Positions 32,838 through 43,548 of a stretch of 64,000 nucleotides of DNA are shown here, one piece after another. Numbering within the stretch: the stretch's first letter is position 1; the number at the start of each line of letters is the position of its first letter. The DNA is taken from the NCBI RefSeq assembly GCF_945859685.1, contig NC_079148.1, positions 92,199,007 through 92,263,006 of the forward strand, read 5' to 3'. The notes below the pieces were generated by a model. The model did not search any database, was not told the DNA's origin, and saw only the letters and a program-made list of their open reading frames with translations. The position numbers and the translations under genes were made by a program. This DNA is from Eupeodes corollae. Taxonomy: Eukaryota; Arthropoda; Insecta; Diptera; Syrphidae.

Positions 32838-33045
32838 GCAGTAAAACACGGTGATTGAGGAGTAGTGGTATGGGGCTGTATGGCTGTATCTGGGGTCGGA
32901 AATCTTGTCTTAATAGAAAATACCATGGACCAACATGTTTACCTAAATATTCTCAAAGAGAATTTAAAGGAAAGTGTGAGAAAACTGGGTCTTTTAAATA
33001 ATTACTACTTTCAGCAAGATGGCTTCCAAAATAAAAGTTAAGAGA
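32838..33045 (+). pseudogene. Tc1-like transposase fragment
   Basis: 'VVVWGCMAVSGVGNLVLIEN' and 'VYLNILKENLKESVRKLGL' match the region around the second catalytic Asp of Tc1 transposases. 'YYFQQDGFQNKS' stands where 'FQQDNDPKH' is expected, so the catalytic site is preserved at D but the rest is changed. It is a 70-residue scrap. Confidence 0.8.
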
Positions 33046-33089
33046 AAAGGAAATCAATCTTCATTCTCCACCCATCGCAGCATCAGCGT

Positions 33090-33243
33090 ATTATGGTATA
33101 ACCATATTGCCACCCAGAAGCAAGAACACCCACACAACACTTTTTATCCCCCAAAAGTGATGATCAAAATTATCATTCCATTTTCCTAACAAACATTACC
33201 ACAGCCAAGTCGTCAGTTCGTAATCATCAGCAGAGCAGCATAG
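33090..33243 (+). repeat. Dispersed repeat R, copy 2
   Basis: Close match to 24,676-24,832 starting GCGTATTATGGTATAAC, with small substitutions and indels. Confidence 0.75.
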
Positions 33244-35131
33244 TACTCTCCCTAGTTATTAATACTAATTGTTATAGTATTCTAAGTAATAAAGAAATAT
33301 TTTTTTTATAAAATAGAAGAGATCGTCAGCTATCAATTTTTTATAATTAATAGTGTTATTTCGTAAATGAATAGTGATATTTTTGTCCTGTCTCAAAATA
33401 CGGAGAACATTGAAGATAAAGGTGAAAGTGAAATAATCCATGTATAAGTAATTCGTCGTCGCCGTTGCCTTCACCTTCTATTCTTTTGAATTTGGAAGTT
33501 TTTGAGATCGTGAGCAATTTTAATTTATCTAAAAGTGTGACGCATTTTTTAGGAGGTAAGTTATGTTTAGTTATTTGTTTATACATTAACTGTATTAAGC
33601 CAGAGGGGGAATTTTTTTTTAATAAAATAAACATGGCTGCTTAAAATGTATGTTCTTAATCAAAATATCTCTTCGATTTTTCGATCTTATACGCAATTTA
33701 TTATTTTACCTCTGTAAATTCCTAACATAAAACTTTAGTATCTAATTAAAAAGGTCGCGGGCTTTCAAAAAGAAGCTTACTCCTACTCAGGTCGGAACAC
33801 ATGTCTAAAATTTTTCCCGATAGTGAACTTGGGCTGCAGTTGGAGTTCGAAGACGAATTGGCCAAGTGGAAAAAATAGAAGTAGGTAAGTACATAAGAAA
33901 TGATTTTATTTCTGATGAAGACACCATCTCCGACGAAAACCTTGAGGTGATTGCAAATGAAAAAAAAACCTTAGGAGATTAATTTGCGTTCGCGTTTTAA
34001 TTAAATTGTTGTATCTTCGTCAAATTAAATACTAAAACCGATTCTTAAGGTTAAAAAACCATGTATACTATCGATTGTAGTTTGGAAAAGATAAAGCAAC
34101 GGAACACAAAAACAATGCGACTGCAACCCGTTCTGCTTAAAACACCCTCAAATTCTATTTGAGGTGAACTCTCACAAACTTACTTTTCGAGAAAACTTTA
34201 GAATCCTACAAATGTAATATTTTTTTTAAGGTAAATATAAATTAGAAATTAAAACTAAGTACATATATCTAAGATACAAAAAAAAACTAAAAAAAAATTA
34301 AAAGTTGTAGCAACTCATATCATTTTTAAACAAGTTTTTCTATTTTATATTATTATACCAATTAAAAATGAATTTTAATAAATAAGTAAGCCCTTCTGGC
34401 AATACTTTTTTTATATATTAATTCATATCTGGCAGTGTCAAGTACTACAAAAATGAAATGTCAAATAAAAGCTCTTCAAGCTTTCCAACATAAAGATAAA
34501 AAAAAAGCTTTTGAACAATAATGTATGTATAAAAACCCGAACAAAAATTGAATAAATGGCAATCGACTGACAGCTTTGCAGTAAGAAGCAGCACGGTGGA
34601 GTACCTCCGCCTCTGAATATTATTTCCTTTGTATGACAGAAGATTTCTTTGTAATTTGAAAGTTGTTGTTGTTTTTCGTTGCTTTTGAAGACTTTTTTTT
34701 AGCAATCTCTGGAGAACCCAGGCCCGTATTAAATCTGAGGAAGGACATTCAACACAGTGGAAGTATTCCTTTGTCCGGAACAAAGAAAATAACTTCAAAG
34801 ACCCTTAAAGTAGTTTCCAAGAGGGTACTTTATATCTACAAGTAATAGATATATATAGATATCCCTCGAAGAAAGAAAACTAAGGGATTTAAATATAAAC
34901 AAAAAAATAGTGTCCAGTAGAGAAAGTTGAAGATGAAAAGTGTAGAAAGAAAGAAGAACTTTAAATTTTTTTATTTAATTTAAGTAAAGTAAAAGTACAA
35001 ATCAGTGAATCCAGTTCTCTAAATTTTTTTTTACCTAATTAAATTTGTTTTTTTTTTTTTTTTTTATTTAAATTCGGTTTAAAATTAAGAAAAAAAAGTG
35101 ATTTTATAGGCTGAAAAAAAAAAACTTGAAA
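33244..35131. other. AT-rich non-coding region left of the tandem array
   Basis: Short open frames without recognisable pattern. 34,138-34,175 (AAACACCCTCAAATTCTATTTGAGGTGAACTCTC) is a scrap of the 2,737-4,425 TIR element. Long T/A runs precede the array boundary at 35,132. Confidence 0.4.
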
Positions 35132-36063
35132 GAAATAAATTCAGTGGTGGCGAAAGTGCTACACCTGGGTCTCAACGTGCTGCCGGCAGAACGACGAGGG
35201 ACTAAGGAAAATCGTAAGTAAGAACCTTTTTTTTTGTTTTTAGTTTGATAAAAGATCAAAAAGTAAAAGCCTCTAAGGTCAATTTTTTTTATGAATTTAG
35301 ATTTAAACCTTTTTTTTTATATACATTTTTTCATTTTTTTTAGTTCAATTAATTTTGTTTGATAAGTAAAAATAAGAGAACTCGATTAAGTTTTTTTTTT
35401 TTGTTATTTTAATGACCGAAAAATTAATAAATAAAAATAAAAAAAAATAAAAAAAATAAAATTATAATTTGAAGTAATATTGAAAATAAAATGGTGTACT
35501 AATTGGAGCTAGTGGTGTGTGGAGGCTTGGCAAGGCCGTCCAGATGCTATTCTAAATTTTGTTTCGACATGACAGACTAACTTTCGAAACGGACGAATTT
35601 GTGACTGGTTGAGTCATTTTAGGGGCTATTTCCGCTACATTCGGCCATGGAGATAGCGAAGGAAGTATCTTCATGATACTTGGGCGGGCTGGCCAGATTT
35701 TCGTCAATAACATCAGACGAACGTTTGGGATTCAGTGTGACGATATTTGGGTGGGTTAGAAAGAGGTGCTTTAGGAAGAATAAGTTTACATTTTTAGATT
35801 TTTTTTAATCTTAGTTTTAGTTAGGGTTTAGTTTTCTTTTATTTTTTTTATAATTTCCTTTTTTTATTAATTTTTATTATTATTATTATTATTTTTGGTG
35901 AAGGTTTTTTTTATTATATTAGATTAGTCATATTATTTTTTTTGGATTTTTTTTTAAAACTTAATTTCGAAGCACCGATTTCAAATTTTTTTTAGATATC
36001 GTCAAAGTTCTCAGGTTTGTGTCATTTACATCTTGTAGTTACCTTAAGCACGAATTAAATTAA

Positions 36064-36616
36064 TGTTTAGTCGAGCAGGAGGTGTACTGGGAGGTGGCAA
36101 GAACCACCCCACGCGACGAGCTGAGCCGTGCAATCAAAAGCGTACTGAAGCCTTTTCCAGTACTCCAAAGCATTCCCCCGTGGAGACCTGGCTCCAAACA
36201 ATGTTTACAGCTGACTCGAAATACTGTGATGCGCCGCATTAAAACGATAAGTTTAGACATAACAGAACAACTACAAAAAGATATCGTCCGCTACGTTGCT
36301 TTTTCGCTACAGCTTTACGAGTCGACATATATAACTGATACTGCACAATTACTTATTTTTTTTGTCGGATGGGTTTCGATGATTTCTCTATGAAAGGGGA
36401 ATTGCTAAGTATGATTTCCTTAAAAGGAATATTTTCACAGAAAGTCAAAGCATGTAATAACCAGATTAAACTACCTTTGTTTAAACTCGTATCAATCACA
36501 ACTGATGGGGCTCCTGCCCAATTTCTTATTGCAAGGAATTTAAAATTTGACGACCAGGTGTGTGCAGCTAAAGGTGCCTTACACCTTAGTTCACCACTTT
36601 TGGTTCAGATCTGTTG
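36064..36616 (+). pseudogene. hAT transposase fragment (ZBED/GTF2IRD2-like), array copy A
   Basis: Transposase-derived core: 'SRNTVMRRIKTISLDITEQL', 'YVAFSLQLYESTYITDTAQL' and, after a one-base shift, 'MGFDDFSMKGELLSMISLKG' and 'SITTDGAPAQFLIARN'. In this family the segment normally reads D-E-S-T-D; here both Asp are Tyr, so catalysis is impossible. The C-terminal dimerisation domain is absent. Confidence 0.75.
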
Positions 36617-36975
36617 ACTACAGCCACAAATTCTTAAAGTGTATTTACTTTTCCTGCCTGAAACATCCTCAAATTTTATTTAAGGTGAACTCTCTCAAAT
36701 ACCCTATCGGCGAATACAAGTGATTGGTGGAAAAAAGCGAAATGGTGGATTACGTGAAAGAAGAAGAAATCGACGTGCTTGAACTGAAGAGAGACACCGT
36801 AGTTAGTTACCACTTTTGGTTTAGATCTGAAAAGCATAAAGAGCTAAAAAGAAAAAAAAAAAAACAGTGCATATCAAAGATTTGAAAAAAAAAATGAAGA
36901 ACAAATAATATAGCAATAGCTTTACCGCGGCAGTTCCCGAGTGCCACACGTCTTTTTTAAACTTGTGTCACACGT

Positions 36976-37892
36976 ATGAGATTTGTTTCTTTTTTTTTCC
37001 TTTATGGATGGGTAGTAAACAGCAGTGAAGACATCGGGTGCAAAAAACTATACGAAACACAACTTAAAGAGTGCGTAGATATATTAGAAAAACACCAAGT
37101 GTCATTCGACATTATGTCCATTTTCCCGTCCGGTGACTCGACAGATGATATACTAATGGGTCTTGAACTAGCTGGAATTGCAAAAATCTTTGGTTACCCG
37201 ACTCTAGAAGCAAACAAACTTCTTGACCAATTAAAACAATTCGGAGTTGCCAACAAATTTCGATCTGATTTAAAAACATTATTAAATATAGAAGCAGTGA
37301 TGAGACGAGAGTTTGTCTTCAACTACAGACGGAAACATGGTTACTATCCTGTCATAACAAGTGCTCCAAAAGAACTTATGGACCTATTCACAAAAAATAA
37401 GCCAATACAAAATCCACTGTACCAAGACTATAGCAAGTGCGTGTATGTCAAATTTGCCAAGACTTTAGATTATGATTTTTGTCCGGACTTTTATGAATTG
37501 GTGAAAGATTCAGCTGCAGCTGTGAACCTAAGCGCTTGGGGAACTATGTAAGATTCGTGCGCATTCAACATATTATATGGGAAATCACCACCCTCTTCTT
37601 CTAGGGAGATTGTGCAACAGCCAAGGAGGGTAATACAAGCATTTTGTAACAGCTAATGAAGACGAGATAAGGAAACAAATAAATCTTCGTGAAAAAAGGA
37701 ATATATAGTGTAGAGGATCATATAAGCGTTCAGTGCGGAAAGGAATGTGAACAAAAACCTTATCATGGGAGAGCTTTCACCAAGCAAACCACCAATCAAA
37801 GGTTCAATCAAACCTCTATGGAACACAATTTTTTTTTTGCCACGGATTGGGTCCTATCACAAAAGTGGATCGGAGATTGGATTTGTGGATAA
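36976..37892 (+). pseudogene. Endogenous viral element: mononegaviral L-like fragment, array copy A
   Basis: A 191-codon frame (homology from about 37,015) followed by further frames up to about 37,840. It has 'LAGIAKIFGYPTLEA' in the position of the F/W-G-H-P motif of Mononegavirales L proteins, then 'FNYRRKHGYYPVI' like the R-R-x-H-G-x-x-P block, 'YVKFAKTLDYDF', and, after a TAA at 37,549 and a shift, 'KECEQKPYHGRAFTKQTTNQ' like the K-E-x-E block upstream of the polymerase motifs. L is the viral RNA-dependent RNA polymerase; only the N-terminal part before the GDN catalytic motif is present. Rhabdo- or chuvirus-like source cannot be decided by eye. Confidence 0.7.
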
Positions 37893-37999
37893 AAAACGAG
37901 CTATAATTCAAGTTGACGAAAATGTTGACTCCATGATATTACTGGCCACGAACAAACACTTATGAAAGAACATAACGAACATGAATGAGCCAACGGGAC

Positions 38000-38178
38000 A
38001 GTAGTACATACAACGAACAAAGAGAAAAAAATGACCGTCTCTCTTTAAAAATAAAGCAAACTAGTCAGAGTTAGATTGTATTCAGAGTTGGACGGTCGTC
38101 GCAAATTAAAACTTAAAAGCTATTTAAAATAAAGACTAGATTATAGACTACCAATTTTTGTAAGGAAGTAATCCTACA
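38000..38178 (+). repeat. LTR1-like sequence with primer site, copy A
   Basis: Starts AGTAGTACATAC (probably a mutated TG start) and ends AATCCTACA, with AATAAAG at 38,129. It is followed by 'TTAGGAGCTCGTCCGGGATT', a primer-site-like sequence. Equivalent copies: 50,055-50,233, 53,964-54,142 and 57,429-57,607. Confidence 0.55.
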
Positions 38179-38341
38179 AATTAGGAGCTCGTCCGGGATT
38201 GAATAAGCATAAATAAATCAAGGCAATAAAGTAAAAATTGCAGAAACCACACTAGAAACAATAGCCAAATTTTTCAGTGCCGTGCGTACCGTATCTAACT
38301 GGTGTTCAAAAAAAAACTAAAAGTGTGCGCATGTGTATATA

Positions 38342-38640
38342 AGTTATAACTACAGAACAAACTAAAAGAATTTTTTGAACAACGGAAATGAAATCACATT
38401 CATATTCCAAACAAATATGAATGTGATATCGTATTCCCTTACAGTCATCAATTTAAAGAACAAAGAAACAAAAATGCTGACGAAGTCAGTAATGTAAATA
38501 AAGATACACTTCAAAACTGGTCGTCTGCGACGTTCCAGTTTAGTTCTAAAATTACTCCTTAACAATAAAGATCAAGAATCAAGAGCTCCACTCTTGATAT
38601 TCTTTTTTAAAAATATTTGCATCTAAATTGCATTTTTAAT
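38342..38640 (+). repeat. LTR2 (about 299 bp), copy A/B
   Basis: Begins AGTTATAACTAC and ends GCATTTTTAAT, directly followed by 'TGGCGCAGTCGGTAGGAT', a primer site of the type used by 17.6/297-like gypsy elements (tRNA-Ser). Copies also at 50,397-50,695 and 54,306-54,604, but not in unit D. Its position between successive units gives an LTR-internal-LTR-internal pattern. Confidence 0.65.
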
Positions 38641-39987
38641 TGGCGCAGTCGGTAGGATTGTAAGTCAGAGTATAAACGGAAATTATACAAGACAAAACAA
38701 TCCGGTAATACGAATCTACAATTCGTCGTTTTGCTTTAGCATCTAAATCTAAGCAATTCGTGAGTTTTAAGAAAAAACAAAAGTGCTCGATTAAATAAAA
38801 TATCAGTGCGACAAAAAAAACAATTCGTCGTTTTGCTTTAGCATCTAAATCTAAGCAATTCGTGAGTTTTAAGAAAAAACAAAAGTGCTCGATTAAATAA
38901 AATATCAGTGCAACAAAAAAACAATTCGTCATTTTGTTTTAGCATCAAAATCTAAGCAATTCGCGAGTCTAAGAAAACAAAAACGCTCGAATAAATAAAA
39001 ATTCAGTGCGAAATTATTGAACACCAGAATTAAAAATTATTCAGTGCTCAAAAAACAGTTAATTTAGTGAAATAAATTCAGTGGTGGCGAAAGTGCTACA
39101 CCTGGGTCTCAACGTGCTGCCGGCAGAACGACGAGGGACTAAGGAAAATCGTAAGTAAGAACCTTTTTTTTTGTTTTTAGTTTGATAAAAGATCAAAAAG
39201 TAAAAGCCTCTAAGGTCAATTTTTTTTTATGAATTTAGATTTAAACCTTTTTTTTTTATATACATTTTTTCATTTTTTTTAGTTCAATTAATTTTGTTTG
39301 ATAAGTAAAAATAAGAGAACTCGATTAAGTTTTTTTTTGTTATTTTAATGACCGAAAAATTAATAAATAAAATTATAATTTGAAGTAATATTGAAAATAA
39401 AATGGTGTACTAATTGGAGAAGCTAGTGGTGTGTGGAGGCTTGGCAAGGCCGTCCAGATGCTATTCTAAATTTTGTTTCGACATGACAGACTAACTTTCG
39501 AAACGGACGAATTTGTGACTGGTTGAGTCATTTTAGGGGCTATTTCCGCTACATTCGGCCATGGAGATAGCGAAGGAAGTATCTTCATGATACTTGGGCG
39601 GGCTGGCCAGATTTTCGTCAATAACATCAGACGAACGTTTGGGATTCAGTGTGACGATATTTGGGTGGGTTAGAAAGAGGTGCTTTAGGAAGAATAAGTT
39701 TACATTTTTAGATTTTTTTTATCTTAGTTTTAGTTAGGGTTTAGTTTTCTTTTATTTTTTTATAATTTCCTTTTTTTATTAATTTTTATTATTATTAATA
39801 TTATTATTATTATTATTTTTGGTGAAGGTTTTTTTTATTATATTAGATTAGTCATATTATTTTTTTTGGATTTTTTTTTTAAACTTAATTTCGAAGCACC
39901 GATTTCAAATTTTTTTTAGATATCGTCAAAGTTCTCAGGTTTGTGTCATTTACATCTTGTAGTTACCTTAAGCACGAATTAAATTAA

Positions 39988-40540
39988 TGTTTAGTCGAGC
40001 AGGAGGTGTACTGGGAGGTGGCAAGAACCACCCCACGCGACGAGCTGAGCCGTGCAATCAAAAGCGTGCTGAAGCCTTTTCCAGTACTCCAAAGCATTCC
40101 CCCGTGGAGACCTGGCTCCAAACAATGTTTACAGCTGACTCGAAATACTGTGATGCGCCGCATTAAAACGATAAGTTTAGACATAACAGAACAACTACAA
40201 AAAGATATCGTCCGCTACGTTGCTTTTTCGCTACAGCTTTACGAGTCGACATATATAACTGATACTGCACAATTACTTATTTTTTTTGTCGGATGGGTTT
40301 CGATGATTTCTCTATGAAAGGGGAATTGCTAAGTATGATTTCCTTAAAAGGAATATTTTCACAGAAAGTCAAAGCATGTAATAACCAGATTAAACTACCT
40401 TTGTTTAAACTCGTATCAATCACAACTGATGGGGCTCCTGCCCAATTTCTTATTGCAAGGAATTTCAAATTTGACGACCAGGTGTGTGCAGCTAAAGGTG
40501 CCTTACACCTTAGTTCACCACTTTTGGTTCAGATCTGTTG
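39988..40540 (+). pseudogene. hAT transposase fragment, array copy B
   Basis: Same content as copy A, including both Asp-to-Tyr changes and the frameshift. One visible difference in the frame is 'RNFKF' for 'RNLKF', shared with copy C. Confidence 0.75.
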
Positions 40541-40898
40541 ACTACAGCCACAAATTCTTAAAGTGTATTTACTTTTCCTGCCTGAAACATCCTCAAATTT
40601 TATTTAAGGTGAACTCTCTCAAATACCCTATCGGCGAATACAAGTGATTGGTGGAAAAAAGCGAAATGGTGGATTACGTGAAAGAAGAAGAAATCGACGT
40701 GCTTGAACTGAAGAGAGACACCGTAGTTAGTTACCACTTTTGGTTTAGATCTGAAAAGCATAAAGAGCTAAAAAGAAAAAAAAAAAACAGTGCATATCAA
40801 AGATTTGAAAAAAAAAATGAAGAACAAATAATATAGCAATAGCTTTACCGCGGCAGTTCCCGAGTGCCACACGTCTTTTTTAAACTTGTGTCACACGT

Positions 40899-41563
40899 AT
40901 GAGATTTGTTTCTTTTTTTTTCCTTTATGGATGGGTAGTAAACAGCAGTGAAGACATCGGGTGCAAAAAACTATACGAAACACAACTTAAAGAGTGCGTA
41001 GATATATTAGAAAAACACCAAGTGTCATTCGACATTATGTCCATTTTCCCGTCCGGTGACTCGACAGATGATATACTAATGGGTCTTGAACTAGCTGGAA
41101 TTGCAAAAATCTTTGGTTACCCGACTCTAGAAGCAAACAAACTTCTTGACCAATTAAAACAATTCGGAGTTGCCAACAAATTTCGATCTGATTTAAAAAC
41201 ATTATTAAATATAGAAGCAGTGATGAGACGAGAGTTTGTCTTCAACTACAGACGGAAACATGGTTACTATCCTGTCATAACAAGTGCTCCAAAAGAACTT
41301 ATGGACCTATTCACAAAAAATAAGCCAATACAAAATCCACTGTACCAAGACTATAGCAAGTGCGTGTATGTCAAATTTGCCAAGACTTTAGATTATGATT
41401 TTTGTCCGGACTTTTATGAATTGGTGAAAGATTCAGCTGCAGCTGTGAACCTAAGCGCTTGGGGAACTATGTAAGATTCGTGCGCATTCAACATATTATA
41501 TGGGAAATCACCACCCTCTTCTTCTAGGGAGATTGTGCAACAGCCAAGGAGGGTAATACAAGC
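40899..41563 (+). pseudogene. Viral L-like fragment, array copy B, split by BEL
   Basis: The 191-codon frame (40,899-41,474) has the same translation as in copies A and C. The BEL/Pao element then interrupts it at 41,563; the rest of the viral homology resumes at 49,691. Confidence 0.7.
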
Positions 41564-41886
41564 TGTTCTCGACTAGAAACTTTAGCAAAGTTTTAGAAAT
41601 TATGCCGGTTAAAAATGTTCCAAAGAAAAGACGTTATCTTGTTCAAACTTGAAATTAGAATAATCTTTAATTTTATCATATGACCTAGTGTACAATACAA
41701 AATATATACAATCCATTAATTTCTTTATATAATCTTGACATTCAAATGACATTTTTATCTTATTTAACAATTTGTGGAACGTATTTATTATTATTAAAAA
41801 TGAACCAAATGAATTTAAAAACTGAATGAATGTTCAAATACTTTAAAGTTCTGTTTGCATTTACGCGAATTATTTACATTCGCACA
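41564..41886 (-). repeat. BEL 3' LTR
   Basis: 323 bp, TG...CA on both strands. The polypurine tract abuts it at 41,887-41,897 (minus strand). Confidence 0.93.
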
Positions 41887-43548
41887 TTCTCCCCGCCATT
41901 GTTTTGATAGTTTGGTATAACCCTTTTGCGCTGCACTATCGACATCTTTTGGTTTTCGCTGATTTTAACCCAACTCCATTGAACATGTAACGAGAGAGAA
42001 TATTTTTAGAAAAGGAATTATAAAAAAACAACAAGTACAGTAAGTAAACGAAACCAAGAGCAACAAATATTCTATCATAACACAAACGTAGTATGTGTAG
42101 TGAAAGTACCGCTGATTGTTGATTTTGTTTTTTTTTTTTGTCTCATTCAATTGAATGGGATTTTATTTCTTTAATATATTTAATATCGTGTTTCGTGTGC
42201 CGGTCGGGTTGCTTTCCGTTTGTTTTTAATTTGATATAGTTTAAATTTTGTTATTTATTGTTATGAATGTGATTAATTTATTTAGTTTAATTAATTTAAG
42301 AAAACGGTTGTTTCATTTTTGATGCGTTACATCAATTTTAGCAATATAATTCAAGTGCGGTTGAATTAAATAATAGGTACATAGGTACCTATATGATTAT
42401 GTTGTGTTGTTTAGTTAAAACAATGGGTGAGTTCCTTTTATTATGTGTATTCATTATAATTTTATTTAAAAATTTAATAATGCAGTTTTGTGCTTCCATA
42501 TACATATGTACATATGTAATTACCTACATATAAGTTCGTAAGTCTTTCGATTTTATTTTAACCGTTTTTATTTGCAAAAGCCGGTATGTATGTACTGTAC
42601 ATATGTATATAATTGAGAATTGTGCGCATAATTGTTTGTTTTGATTTTGGCTTGAGAAATTATGTGCATAATTTTGAACGAGTGGGGTCGTGCATCGGTC
42701 GTATGTTCTCGCGTATTGTTATGATTAGAATTATTATTATTTTTTTTTGTAATTTGTTTTAAGCAGACATATTTGGATCGGGCGGTGCCGTGTATCGGTT
42801 GTATGGTTTTACTCGTTATAATTTTGTTGAATTTTTATCTTGAGTTGAGTGTTTATGTTGCAAATTTTAAATTCGTAGAAATTGTGTTTTATTTAAATAA
42901 ATTTTATTTGGTGGTGACTGTGAAGTGCTTTTAACATTTAGCAAATGCGATTATTTGATTTCATAAATTATTGAAATATATTTTGTTTTGTTGGAAATAT
43001 TTATTGATGTTTTAATCGAAATGTTGCATTGTATTTTAATATTATATCGGTGTTTTGAAACGTTGAATTAAGTGAATTAATATTTAATTTCGGTGAAATG
43101 AATAATTGTAGGTATGTGTTCTTATTTATGAGTTGTGATTTTATTTGGTTTGTTTTGAATCTAGTGAATTAGATGTGACGTTTGACGTGCTGAAGCTGAA
43201 TTGTGGACTTAAGTTTGATGTTTTGGCTGCGGACATTACCATTTTAGCGATGAATTTAGATTAAGAATTTGAAATAAGCCATCTTGGTTTAAGTCAAATT
43301 GAAATATTTTGAATCAAATTGTTTTAATTTTGTTAAATTATATTGTTTATTTGTTGCAGCCTTATTTATAGTTTATAATTTTAAGATCAAGTTACTGATA
43401 TTATAGTTTTGAATAAATTAAAATTTTCAGAATTGAATTGGTGTTTTATTTGATGTGGTTTGTTTACGATCTCTTTTTTTTGTTTTTGTTTTTAACTTCA
43501 TGTTTTGATGTGATGATTTTATATGATTCTGACGGTTTTAAATATTAT
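41887..43548 (-). other. Long 3' region of BEL with no coding signal
   Basis: 1.66 kb between the Gag-Pol stop and the 3' LTR. Unusually long for a BEL element without env. AT-rich with TATGTACATATG-type words near 42,500-42,610. No env-like, transmembrane or other frame of note. Confidence 0.6.

Larger units (their letters stand above)
35132..39068 (+). repeat. Tandem array unit A (3.94 kb composite)
   Basis: First of four direct copies. Content in order: leader with donor-like site (35,132-35,220), AT-rich filler, a GC-richer block (35,510-35,770), hAT transposase fragment (36,064-36,616), scrap of the TIR element (36,652-36,745), viral L-like fragment (36,976-37,892), LTR1 (38,000-38,178) with primer site, LTR2 (38,342-38,640) with primer site, and a leader with three tandem units of about 101 bp (38,719-39,010). 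Unit B repeats all of this at near identity. Left edge inside the leader at 35,132 shows truncation. Confidence 0.92.

Noticed and set aside
38636..38932. Minus-strand frames with duplicated peptides (also at 50,691 and 54,600)
   Set aside because: They are the reverse complement of the 101-bp tandem leader repeats of a retrotransposon and not a repeat protein.
38719..39010. Three regularly spaced repeats that could suggest a CRISPR-like array
   Set aside because: The repeats are adjacent 101-bp units without spacers, in an animal retrotransposon leader next to a primer binding site.
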